From the NCBI RefSeq assembly GCF_003569785.1, contig NZ_KZ983990.1, positions 124,001 through 188,000 on the forward strand: a DNA stretch of 64,000 nucleotides, written 5' to 3'. This document shows, in pieces, positions 50,688-59,273 of the stretch. A program made the translations under genes and the position numbers. Below the pieces are notes generated by a model. It was not told the origin of the DNA and ran no database searches. It worked only from the letters and a program-made list of their open reading frames with translations. Position 1 is the first letter of the stretch. The number at the start of each line of letters is the position of its first letter. The stretch comes from Leucobacter sp. wl10. Lineage in GTDB: Bacteria; Actinomycetota; Actinomycetes; Actinomycetales; Microbacteriaceae.

Positions 50688-52973
50688 ATGTCACGAGGAT
50701 GCGGTGCGAGCCCGATGAGCAGGAGAGACAGCGCGGAACCCGCGGCGACCCCGAGCGGTCGGGATCGCCGCCCCGTCGCGCCCGATCCGCCGGCCCGCAG
50801 CACCGCCTCTCCACCGGAGACGCCCGCCGACCCCACGAGCGTGCGCCGCCCGCACGCGGTGCGCCGCGACATCCAGGGGCTCCGCGCGATCGCCGTGGTG
50901 CTCGTGCTCGTCTATCACCTCTCCCCTCGGAGCCTCTCGGGCGGATACATCGGCGTCGACGTGTTCTTCGTCATCTCGGGCTTCCTCATCACGGGGCAGC
51001 TGCTGCGCGAGGCCGAGGCGAGGGGCCGCGTCGACCTGCCCCGCTTCTGGGCGCGGCGCGCGCGGCGGCTGCTGCCCGCGGCGCTGCTGGTGCTCACGGC
51101 GACGCTGCTCGCGGTCTGGATCTTCGCGCCGCGCGGCTTCCTCCCCTCCTTCCTGACGCAGGTGGCCGCCTCGGCCGCGTACGTGCAGAACTGGGTGCTC
51201 GCGGCGCAGTCAGTCGACTACCTGGCGGCCGAGGCGCAGGTGTCGCCGGTGCAGCACTACTGGTCGCTCTCGGTCGAGGAGCAGTTCTACATCGTCTGGC
51301 CGCTCGTGGCGTTTCTCGCGGCGGCGCTGGCCGCGCGCTCGGCGGCCCGGCGGGGATCGGGCGGTCGGCGCTTCCGCAGCGTCTTCGCGCTGCTCGTGGG
51401 CGGCATCGCGATCGCATCGCTCGCCGCCTCGGTGGCCCTGACCGCGCTCGACCCCGCCCGCGCCTACTTCGTCACCACGACCCGCGCGTGGGAGTTCGCG
51501 GTCGGCGGACTGCTCGCGTGCGTCGCCGCCTCCCCCGCGCGATGGCTCGATCGCATCGGCCCCCGCGTTCGCGCGCTGGCCGCCTGGTCCGGCCTCGCCG
51601 GCATCGGGGCGGCGGCGATCCTCTACACCGATGCGACGCCCTTCCCCGGCTACGCCGCCCTGCTGCCCGTGCTCGCCACCGCGCTCGTCATCGCCGCCCA
51701 GGAGCCGGAGCCGGCCTGGTCGCCGAGCGCCCTGCTCGCGTTGCGGCCCATGCAGTGGCTCGGCGACGTCTCCTACGGGGCCTACCTGTGGCACTTCCCG
51801 CTCATCGCGCTGCTGCCGTTCGTGCTCGGCAGGGGCCTCGGCCCCTCTGAGGCGGCGGCGGTGGTCGTCGCGACGCTGCTGCTGGCCTGGGGCTCGAAGG
51901 TGCTCGTCGAGGATCCCTTCCGCACCGGCTTCTCTCGCGCGTGGCCGAGCGGTCGCACGCTCGCCATCACCTCGGCCGGCATGACGGCGATGCTGCTCTT
52001 CGCGCTCGCGGGCGTGCAGGCCGCCGACCGCGCCGTGGAGGCGGAGCGGGCCCGGATCGCCGCGATGCTGGAGAGCCCGGACCCGTGTCTCGGCGCGGCC
52101 GCTCTCGAACCCGGATCGGGTTGCGAGGCCACCCCCGAGCAGTTGCCGATCCCGGAACCCGCGCTCGCCGACAAGGGGCCGAAGCGCTGTCTCGACAGCA
52201 TCGAGGACAGCGAACCCACGCCCTGCGAGTACGGGAGCGAACGGCCCGACGCGGATCGCGCCATCGCCCTCGTCGGCGACTCCCACGCCGAGCAGTGGCT
52301 CGTCCCGCTCGATCGCATCGCGCGTCAGGAGAACCGGCGGCTCGTCGTGATGGCGAAGGCGTCGTGCCCCTTCACCGCCGCGGAGCGGGACTTCGTGACG
52401 TCGCCCGACGCCGAGAACGAGCGGCTGCGGCAGAGCTGCACGGAGTGGAACAAGCGCGTACTCGCGGAGCTGGAGCGCGACCCGAGCATCGACACCGTGG
52501 TCACCGCGGCGAAGGCGAGCAACCGGGTGGTGCCGCAGGACGGTCTGAGCTGGCGCGAGACCGCGGCGCGCGCCTACGAGGAGCGGTGGAGCGAGCTGCC
52601 CGGATCCGTCGACCGGGTGATCGCGATCCGCGACACCCCGCTGCTGCCGGAGGGTGTGCTGCGGTGCGTCACCGAGCAGGGCGAGCGGGCCGCGCGGGAG
52701 TGCGCGGTGCCGGTCGACGAGGCGATGCCCGAGGATCCGCTCGCCGAGGCGGCGAGCGCCGCCGACGGAGTCGAGCTGGTGGACCTGAGCGACTACTTCG
52801 TGGTCGACGGAGCCGTGCCGCCCGTGATCGGAGGGGTCCTCGCGTTCCGCGACTCGAACCACCTCAGCTGGGCCTACGCCGAGATGCTCACGGAGCCGCT
52901 CGCCGAGCGGATGCGCGACGTGCTCGATCCGGGTGGGGGTGCGGAATCCGGCGCCGACGCCGCCTCGACCTGA
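50688..52973 (+). CDS. OafA/YrhL-type acyltransferase with C-terminal SGNH domain
   Basis: A 761-residue membrane protein. The acyltransferase-3 domain (about 60-420) begins RRDIQGLRAIAVVLVLVYHL and has GGYIGVDVFFVISGFLITG and SLSVEEQFYIVWP, with about ten helices. An extracytoplasmic SGNH hydrolase-like domain (about 500-750) carries the Ser motif GDSHAEQW and the distal Asp/His motif DSNHLSW. This fusion O-acetylates cell-surface polysaccharides. Start 50688 follows TAGCCT by four bases; ATG 50715 is an alternative. Confidence 0.93.
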   Translation: MSRGCGASPMSRRDSAEPAATPSGRDRRPVAPDPPARSTASPPETPADPTSVRRPHAVRRDIQGLRAIAVVLVLVYHLSPRSLSGGYIGVDVFFVISGFLITGQLLREAEARGRVDLPRFWARRARRLLPAALLVLTATLLAVWIFAPRGFLPSFLTQVAASAAYVQNWVLAAQSVDYLAAEAQVSPVQHYWSLSVEEQFYIVWPLVAFLAAALAARSAARRGSGGRRFRSVFALLVGGIAIASLAASVALTALDPARAYFVTTTRAWEFAVGGLLACVAASPARWLDRIGPRVRALAAWSGLAGIGAAAILYTDATPFPGYAALLPVLATALVIAAQEPEPAWSPSALLALRPMQWLGDVSYGAYLWHFPLIALLPFVLGRGLGPSEAAAVVVATLLLAWGSKVLVEDPFRTGFSRAWPSGRTLAITSAGMTAMLLFALAGVQAADRAVEAERARIAAMLESPDPCLGAAALEPGSGCEATPEQLPIPEPALADKGPKRCLDSIEDSEPTPCEYGSERPDADRAIALVGDSHAEQWLVPLDRIARQENRRLVVMAKASCPFTAAERDFVTSPDAENERLRQSCTEWNKRVLAELERDPSIDTVVTAAKASNRVVPQDGLSWRETAARAYEERWSELPGSVDRVIAIRDTPLLPEGVLRCVTEQGERAARECAVPVDEAMPEDPLAEAASAADGVELVDLSDYFVVDGAVPPVIGGVLAFRDSNHLSWAYAEMLTEPLAERMRDVLDPGGGAESGADAAST

Positions 52974-53097
52974 TCCTCCGGCCGTCGCGCAGGGGCGAGA
53001 GGGGTCGGGCCAGGCAGGGCGGAGACGGGGCTCAGCCGAGCGCGGGAACGAGCTCGTGGCGAAGCGCGAGGCCGCCCCTCGCCCTAGACTCGTGCCC

Positions 53098-54084
53098 ATG
53101 CTGACAACGGGAGCCGGGCGCCTGTACTTCGCGCTGCAAGCGGTCGCCGGAGCAGCCTGGTGGGTCGCCGTCTTCGCCGTGCCGCCGGTGCGCAGGGCCA
53201 CGCTCGGCGGTCTCGACCCGGTGCTCGTCGCCGCCCTCGATCTTCCGCTGTTCGTCGGGGCGTCAGCGCTCGCGGCGACCGGACTGCGGGTCGCGGTGTG
53301 GATCGCGGCCCCGTGGACCGCGCTCGTCGCCTGCGGCATGGCGGTCTACGCGACCGTGACGGAGCGGGCGGGATGGGGCGCGGTGCTCATGGTCGCCGCG
53401 GCGATCGGCGGTGCGGGAGCGGCGCTCCTCGTGCTCACCGGGCGCATCCCGTCGGAGCGGCTGCTCGCCGGCCCGCTCGCGTTCCGCCAGGCCCGTCCCG
53501 CGACCGCGGGGCGCAACGTCGGACGCACCGGTGCGCAGATCGTCGGGTTCTGGGGGCTGTTCCTCGGGGCGATCCCGCTCGTCATCGCCGCCCTCGAGCA
53601 GCGCTGGGGGCTGCAGCTCGACCCACCCGCGGCCGTGCCCGTCGCGGGCGCGGTGCTCCTCGTCCCGGCGAGCGCCCTCGGGATCTGGGCTGCGCTCGCC
53701 ATGTCGCTGCGCGGTGAGGGCACGCCGCTGCCCTCGGCCGCGGCCCGCCGTCTCGTCGTGAGCGGGCCGTACCGCTACGTGCGCAATCCCATGGCCGTCG
53801 CGGGCATCGCGCAGGGCGTGGCGGTGGGGCTGTTGCTCGGCTCCTGGCTGGTGGTGCTCTACGCGCTCAGCGGCTCACTGCTCTGGAACCGGGTCGTGCG
53901 CCCGCTCGAGGAGGCCGACCTGCAGGCGCGCTTCGGCGCCGCGTTCGCCGTCTACCGGGAGCGCGTCGCGTGCTGGATCCCGCGCCTGCGGCCCTGGGCC
54001 GAGGAGGAGACGCCCGTTCGCCGAGCGGCAGGGGCGCGGGATCGCGCACCGCGTCGATCCCGCACGCCCGAGCGCGGATCCTGA
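53098..54084 (+). CDS. Isoprenylcysteine methyltransferase (ICMT)/PEMT-like membrane protein
   Basis: A 328-residue membrane protein with about eight helices. The C-terminal third has GPYRYVRNPMAVAGIAQGVAVGL and EEADLQARFGAAFAVYRERVACWIPR, the SAM-binding pattern of the ICMT/NnrU/PEMT family. The methyl acceptor is unknown in bacteria. The tail after residue 300 is polar. ATG 53098 is seven bases after TAGACT (53085-53090), so leaderless. Confidence 0.85.
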   Translation: MLTTGAGRLYFALQAVAGAAWWVAVFAVPPVRRATLGGLDPVLVAALDLPLFVGASALAATGLRVAVWIAAPWTALVACGMAVYATVTERAGWGAVLMVAAAIGGAGAALLVLTGRIPSERLLAGPLAFRQARPATAGRNVGRTGAQIVGFWGLFLGAIPLVIAALEQRWGLQLDPPAAVPVAGAVLLVPASALGIWAALAMSLRGEGTPLPSAAARRLVVSGPYRYVRNPMAVAGIAQGVAVGLLLGSWLVVLYALSGSLLWNRVVRPLEEADLQARFGAAFAVYRERVACWIPRLRPWAEEETPVRRAAGARDRAPRRSRTPERGS

Positions 54085-54098
54085 GCGATCCCGCGAGC

Positions 54099-55475
54099 CT
54101 ACCTCGCGGTGAAGAAGAGGCGCTTGTTCGCGAACTCCCCGATGCCGATGGGTCCCATCTCGCGGCCGAAGCCCGAGCGCTTCACGCCGCCGAAGGGAAG
54201 CTCGGCGGCTTCCGCAGCGATGGTGTTGATGTGGGCCATGCCCACCTCGAGGCGGGAGGCCACGCGCGCGGCGCGCGCCTCGTCCGTGGAGAACACCGAG
54301 CCGCCGAGGCCCAGCGCACAGTCGTTCGCGAGCTCGAGCGCCTCATCGTCGCTGTGCACCTTGTACACGGTCGCGACGGGACCGAAGATCTCCTCGCGGT
54401 ACGACTCCGAGTCGCGGGGCACGTCGACGAGCACCGCCGGCGAGTAGTGGGCCCCTGGGCCCTCCGACAGCACGCCGCCGGCGAGCAGGCGCGCGCCCTC
54501 CGAGACGGCCCTCCGCACCTGCGCGTCGACGGTCTCGGCCGCCGCGCGGGTCGACAGCGGCACGTACTCGCCCTCGCCCAGGTCGAGCTGGTCGCCGGGC
54601 TTCAGCCCGTCGGCGAGCCTCACCAGCTCCGCAACGAACTCGTCGTAAACGTCGGCCATGACGATGAGACGCTTGTTCGAATTGCACACCTGGCCGCCGT
54701 TGTAGGTGCGGAAGTCCCACGCCGCCTTCGCGACCGCCGCCGCATCGTCGGCGTCGAGCACGACCATCGGATCGATGCCGCCGAGCTCGAGCACGCACTT
54801 CTTGAGATGCGCGCCGGCCTGGGCGCCGATGATGGCTCCGGCTCGCTCGGAACCCGTGAGCGAGACGCCCTGCACGCGGGGATCGGCGATGATGGTCGCG
54901 ATCTGATCGTGCGAGGTGAAGAGCGCCTGGTAGCCGCCGACGGGTACGCCGGCCTGCTCCATGATCTCCTGAATCACGAGGTTCGAGCGCGCGCAGATGT
55001 CGGCGTGCTTCAGCATGACGGTGTTGCCGAGCACCAGGTTCGGGGCCGCGAAGCGGGCGACCTGGTAGTACGGGAAGTTCCAGGGCATCACGCCGAGCAG
55101 GGCGCCCACCGGCAGGTGCTCGATGACGGCCCTGCCCGGGATCGTGCTCGGGATCTCGTAGTCGGTGATGAGGCCCGGCCCGTACACGGCGTAGTACTCG
55201 ATGATGTCGGTCGCGAAGTCGACCTCATCGAGGCTCTCGGCGATCGACTTGCCCATCTCGGTCGCGATGATCCGGGCGAGCTCCTCGCGGCGCTCCGCGA
55301 AGATCTCCGCGACGCGCTTCACGACGGCGGCGCGCTCCTGCACGCTCCGCTCCCGCCACTCGCGGTAGGCGGCGTCGGCCGCCGCGAGCTGCTGCTCGAC
55401 CTGCTCGTCGGTCGCTGAATCGAAGGTCTCGACAATCTCCCCCGTCGCGGGGTTCTGAACTCGATACTTCGCCAT
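54099..55475 (-). CDS. NAD(P)-dependent succinate-semialdehyde dehydrogenase-family aldehyde dehydrogenase (copy 1)
   Basis: A 458-residue ALDH. It has PWNFPYYQVARFAAPNLVLGNTVMLKHAD, LTGSERAG, LELGG with the catalytic Glu, and the nucleophile Cys in GGQVCNSNKR. It ends PFGGVKRSGFGREMGP. Length and N-terminus (YRVQNPATGEIVETF) fit the short SSADH/Sad group, which oxidises succinate semialdehyde from GABA or putrescine. It is very similar along its length to the copy at 62542. It is convergent with the ICMT gene, 14 bases away, and lies downstream of the DadA-like gene on the same strand. Confidence 0.92.
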   Translation of the reverse strand: MAKYRVQNPATGEIVETFDSATDEQVEQQLAAADAAYREWRERSVQERAAVVKRVAEIFAERREELARIIATEMGKSIAESLDEVDFATDIIEYYAVYGPGLITDYEIPSTIPGRAVIEHLPVGALLGVMPWNFPYYQVARFAAPNLVLGNTVMLKHADICARSNLVIQEIMEQAGVPVGGYQALFTSHDQIATIIADPRVQGVSLTGSERAGAIIGAQAGAHLKKCVLELGGIDPMVVLDADDAAAVAKAAWDFRTYNGGQVCNSNKRLIVMADVYDEFVAELVRLADGLKPGDQLDLGEGEYVPLSTRAAAETVDAQVRRAVSEGARLLAGGVLSEGPGAHYSPAVLVDVPRDSESYREEIFGPVATVYKVHSDDEALELANDCALGLGGSVFSTDEARAARVASRLEVGMAHINTIAAEAAELPFGGVKRSGFGREMGPIGIGEFANKRLFFTAR

Positions 55476-55670
55476 GGTTTATCTGTTTCCCGTCTTCAAT
55501 GGGACGCGCGTGTGCGCGCCGTGTCTATCGTCGCATCCGATGCGTCTGCAGCGCGAGTCCTCCAGCGTGCGGATCCCGTGAGCGGCCACTGCAGTCGAGC
55601 ACGGAGCCGATGGCCGCGCCCGAGGCCGCTGGGCACGCCGCACCCGGTCGCACGCGGCGCGCAGAGACGC

Positions 55671-56915
55671 TCAGCGGCCGCCCCGGAATCGCTTCGGAGT
55701 GAAAGGCTCGAGCACCGGCGCGACGCGATCGTTGCGGACCAGGTCGGCGACGGCCGCCGCAGTGGCCGGCGCGAGGGTCACCCCGTACATGCTGTGCGCT
55801 CCCGAGACGTAGGCGTTCGAGAGGCGTGGAAGTCGGCCGATGATCGGAAGCCCATCGGGTGCGAGCGGGCGCATGCCCGCCAGGGGCGTGACTTCGCTCA
55901 GGGCCGGGACCTCGTACCCCCTGATGTAGCTCTCGGGGGCGCGCAGGATCGCGTTCACGCGCACGTCGCTGACGAGCTCGTCGAGCCCGCCGAACTCCAT
56001 TGTGCCGGCAAGGCGCAGCCGATCGTCGAGCGGCGTTACCGCGACCTTGGCGTCGTAGAGGTTGGTCGCGCCCTTGAGGCCGAGCGGCGGCAGTTCGACG
56101 CAGTAGCCCTTGCCCGGGCGGATGGGCAGGTTGGCCCCGAAGAGCCGCGACAGCGGTGCGGTCCACGCCCCTGCGGCGAGCAAGAACTTGTCGCCCTCGA
56201 AGGCGCGCATGCCGCTCGAGACGCTGGTCACTCGACCGCCGGCGATCCGGACGCCGTCGACGGGGGCGTTCTCTACGATCTCGACGCCCATTTCGACGAG
56301 CTTGCCGCGCATCGCCTTCGTGAAGCCACGCGGGTCGAGGTGCAGTTCCTTCGGGAAGAACAGGCCGCCGCGCACTTCGTCCTTGAGCATGGGCTCGTGC
56401 TCGCGCACCGCGTCTCCGAGCAGCTTGATCGGCGCGATGCCGTGACGGCCCGTGAGATCGGCGTAGCTCAGGTGGTGGTGCATGTGCTTGTCGTCATGGA
56501 ACGCCATGAGCAGCCCCCGGTGGTGCAGCTCGTAGTCGATGCCATCTGCGCGGTACTCGTCGAAGACGCGCACGGAGTCGGCCATGAGCGCGAGGGTGTG
56601 CTCGAAGCCGGCGCGCTGCGAGGGCCCGTTCGAGGCTCGGAACATGCCGAGCATGAACGAGATGAACGACGGCTTGAGCGATGGCCTGATGTAGAGCGGG
56701 CTGTCAGGCTGCGTCATCCACTTCATCGCGGAAAGCACGGCACCGGGGCCGGGCACGGGCAGCGCGTCGGCCGGGACCACCCATCCGGCGTTGACGTCGC
56801 TCGCGCCGAGGCCGGTCGCACGGGCGTCCACCACGGTCACCGTGCCCCCTTCGCGAGCGAGCTGGTAGGCGGTGGTGAGGCCGATGATGCCGCCGCCGAT
56901 GACTACAGTGTGCAT
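55671..56915 (-). CDS. FAD-dependent D-amino-acid dehydrogenase-like oxidoreductase (DadA family)
   Basis: A 414-residue DAO-fold enzyme. The FAD dinucleotide-binding motif is VVIGGGIIGLTTAYQLAREGGTVTVVDA, and the C-terminal GMRPLAPDGLPIIGRLPRLSNAYVSGAHSMYGVTLAPATA is typical of DadA. It would oxidise an amino acid or amine to the imino/oxo acid at the membrane face. ATG 56915 has AAAGGA upstream. It is followed after 195 bases by the SSADH gene and lies just downstream of the LysR gene on the same strand. Confidence 0.9.
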   Translation of the reverse strand: MHTVVIGGGIIGLTTAYQLAREGGTVTVVDARATGLGASDVNAGWVVPADALPVPGPGAVLSAMKWMTQPDSPLYIRPSLKPSFISFMLGMFRASNGPSQRAGFEHTLALMADSVRVFDEYRADGIDYELHHRGLLMAFHDDKHMHHHLSYADLTGRHGIAPIKLLGDAVREHEPMLKDEVRGGLFFPKELHLDPRGFTKAMRGKLVEMGVEIVENAPVDGVRIAGGRVTSVSSGMRAFEGDKFLLAAGAWTAPLSRLFGANLPIRPGKGYCVELPPLGLKGATNLYDAKVAVTPLDDRLRLAGTMEFGGLDELVSDVRVNAILRAPESYIRGYEVPALSEVTPLAGMRPLAPDGLPIIGRLPRLSNAYVSGAHSMYGVTLAPATAAAVADLVRNDRVAPVLEPFTPKRFRGGR

Positions 56916-57066
56916 CGCCGGTCCTTTCGTGAGCGTGGGCGAGGAACCGGGCAGTAGCCACCCGGATGTCTTACAATCACACAATATGCCCCGAAGAATG
57001 CCGCGCACAACAGCACCCTCCCACCAATCGGCGACAGGCATCGCCGCACCGCCGATCAGCGTTCAC

Positions 57067-57978
57067 TCAGCCCGCCTCGCACGATCCCTCGCCCACAGCG
57101 ACGGCGCTCGCGAGCGCGTCGAGCACGGCGCGTATCGCGGGGCTCTGCTGCGAGCCGCTGCGATGAGCGGCGAACACGGTCCGCGTAGGCCGGCCCGGCA
57201 GTTCGACCTGCCGCAGCCGCGGGCGCTCGCTCTGGAGCAGCAGCCGCGGCAGCACGGCGATCGCATGCCCCGTCTCGACCAGCCGCATCTGCACGAGCAG
57301 GTCGTCGGACTCGAACTGCACCACTGGCTCGAGCCCGAGGCTGCGGCACATGGCGATGCACCAGGCGCGGGCGTCGCTGCCCATCGGCTCCATAACCCAC
57401 GGTAGGCGCGCGCCGATCTCGGTCACCGCGACACCGCCGTCGTAGCTCTCGGGTACGGCGAGCACCATGGCGTCGTCGATGAGATGCACCAGCTCGATGC
57501 CCTCCTGGCGACTGACCGGCAAGCCGGCGTACTCCTCGCCCAGCACGATGTCGAACTCGCGTGCCGCGAGCGCACGCAGCGAACGCGACGGCTCGATGCG
57601 GCTCACGAGCATGCGCGGGTGCGGGTCATCGCGCTCGAGCAGCCGAAGCGCCCGGGGCAGCATCGCGAGCGATGCGGTCTGCAGCGCGGCGACTCGCACG
57701 TCTCCCCGCGCCACCGCACGCACCGCGGCGACCGCGGCCTCGGCCCGCTCGACCTCGGTGAAGATGGCAGCGGCGCACTCCGCGAGGGTCTCGCCCTCGC
57801 GGGTCAGGCGCAGGCCGCGGCCCACCCGCTCGGTGAGCTGCGCCCCGACCTCCTCCTCGAGCACCTTGAGCTGCTGGGAGACGGTGGAGGGACTGAAGGA
57901 CAGGGTCTCGCTGACGGCGATGAGGGATCCGCGCCGCTGCAGTTCCTGCAGCAGCAGCAGACGGTTGAGATTGAGCAC
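57067..57978 (-). CDS. LysR-family transcriptional regulator
   Basis: A 303-residue LysR protein. The N-terminal HTH (LLLLQELQRRGSLIAVSETLSFSPSTVSQQLKVLEEEVG) is followed by a type-2 periplasmic-binding-like effector domain (about 90-290). It is divergent from the OCD-kinase-enolase-like operon, with a LysR-type dyad between, and also upstream of the DadA-like gene. It is the likely activator of the operon at 58104. The effector is probably its amino-acid or amine substrate. Confidence 0.93.
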   Translation of the reverse strand: MLNLNRLLLLQELQRRGSLIAVSETLSFSPSTVSQQLKVLEEEVGAQLTERVGRGLRLTREGETLAECAAAIFTEVERAEAAVAAVRAVARGDVRVAALQTASLAMLPRALRLLERDDPHPRMLVSRIEPSRSLRALAAREFDIVLGEEYAGLPVSRQEGIELVHLIDDAMVLAVPESYDGGVAVTEIGARLPWVMEPMGSDARAWCIAMCRSLGLEPVVQFESDDLLVQMRLVETGHAIAVLPRLLLQSERPRLRQVELPGRPTRTVFAAHRSGSQQSPAIRAVLDALASAVAVGEGSCEAG

Positions 57979-57999
57979 ACCTCAGTCTAATCATTCGAT

Positions 58000-58015
58000 G
58001 TTTACGAATATAAAC
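58000..58015. promoter_or_regulatory. LysR-type recognition dyad
   Basis: GTTTACGAATATAAAC is a GTTTA-N6-TAAAC inverted repeat, fitting the T-N11-A style of LysR boxes. It sits about 22 bases outside the LysR start and 88 bases before the OCD-family gene, where a LysR regulator would bind for activation and autorepression. Confidence 0.65.
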
Positions 58016-58103
58016 ACCGACAATAAATCGCTTGTGGCGAATGTAAGTGTTCGTCAGTGTGGACAGGAGAGCCCGACTCCCGAAGATATGACCGAGGTAT
58101 CCG

Positions 58104-59273
58104 ATGCCCCCACGCTCACCGTTCCTCTTCCTCTCCGAGGCCGACATGGTCGCCGCGGGCGTCGACGACGTCGCCCGTTCCGTCGACGTCGCCGACGAGG
58201 TGTTCCGCCTGCTCAAGCAGGGCGACTACGTCATGGGCGGCGTGAACCGCAACAGCCACGGCCTCGTGCTGGTCTTCCCCGAGACCTCGCCCTTCCCGAA
58301 CATGCCCACCGCCGGCCCCGACCGCCGCGTCTCGGCGATGCCCGCGTACCTCGGCGGCCGCTTCGACGTCTGCGGTGTGAAGTGGTACGGCTCGAACGCC
58401 GAGAACCGCAAGCGCGGCCTGCCCCGCTCCGTGCTCACCGTCATGCTCAACGACAAGTCGACCGGCGAGCCCCTCGCGCTCATGGCCGCGAACCGCCTCA
58501 GCTCCTCGCGCACCGCGGCCGTGCCCGCCGTCGCGAGCCGCTACCTGCCCGCCGAGCCCGCCCGCGTGCTGGCCGTGGTCGGCTGCGGCGAGATCAACCG
58601 GCAGGCCGTGCGCGCGATCCTGTCGCAGCAACCCGGCATCGAACGCATCGTCTGCAACAACCGCTCGCGCGAGAAGGCCGAGGCCTTCGCCGAGTGGCTG
58701 CGCGCCGAGTACGGCGTCGAAACCGCGGTCGCCGGCACCGCCCGCGAGTGCGTCGCCGAGGCCGACATCGTGACCGTCGCCGCCTCGCGCACCGCTCCGC
58801 TGCGCATCGAGGCCGACTGGTTCACCCCTCACGCCTGCATCCTGCTCAGCGGCCCCATGCAGTCGGACGAGAAGATCTGGACCGAGAGCCGCGTCGTCTA
58901 CGACCACGTACCGCTGCACGAGGCCTACGTGGCCGACGCGCGCCGCGCCGACGATGTCGACAAGGCCTACCTCGGCCAGATCGGCGGCTACATGTACCGG
59001 CTGATCGACGCCGGCAAGGCGCCCCCGCTCGCCGAGTCGGAGGACCTCGGCACGATCATGGCCGAGGAGCGCCCGCCGTCGCGCGGCCGCACCGTGTTCA
59101 TCGCGAGCGGCATGGCCGTCTTCGACGTCGCCTGGGGCTTCGACCTGCTCGAGAGCGCGAAGCAGAAGGGACTCGGCGTCGAGCTCGAGCTCTGGGGCTT
59201 CGACGAGGCCGAGGAGGGCGGGGGATCCCTCGCCGCAGACGAGACCGCCGCGGGCGAGGGAGCGGCCGCATGA
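58104..59273 (+). CDS. Ornithine cyclodeaminase/mu-crystallin-family protein
   Basis: A 389-residue OCD-family protein. The dinucleotide-binding motif is VLAVVGCGEINRQAVRAI (about residues 154-171), preceded by KWYGSNAENRKRGLPRSVLTVMLNDKSTGEPLALM and an RLSSSRTAAVPAVASRYL segment conserved in OCDs. It resembles the branch sometimes annotated as tyramine oxidase subunit B, but I would not assign that reaction. Relatives reduce ketimines or cyclodeaminate amino acids with NAD(P). ATG 58104 has GAGG six bases upstream. It overlaps the kinase gene by four bases. Confidence 0.85.
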   Translation: MPPRSPFLFLSEADMVAAGVDDVARSVDVADEVFRLLKQGDYVMGGVNRNSHGLVLVFPETSPFPNMPTAGPDRRVSAMPAYLGGRFDVCGVKWYGSNAENRKRGLPRSVLTVMLNDKSTGEPLALMAANRLSSSRTAAVPAVASRYLPAEPARVLAVVGCGEINRQAVRAILSQQPGIERIVCNNRSREKAEAFAEWLRAEYGVETAVAGTARECVAEADIVTVAASRTAPLRIEADWFTPHACILLSGPMQSDEKIWTESRVVYDHVPLHEAYVADARRADDVDKAYLGQIGGYMYRLIDAGKAPPLAESEDLGTIMAEERPPSRGRTVFIASGMAVFDVAWGFDLLESAKQKGLGVELELWGFDEAEEGGGSLAADETAAGEGAAA

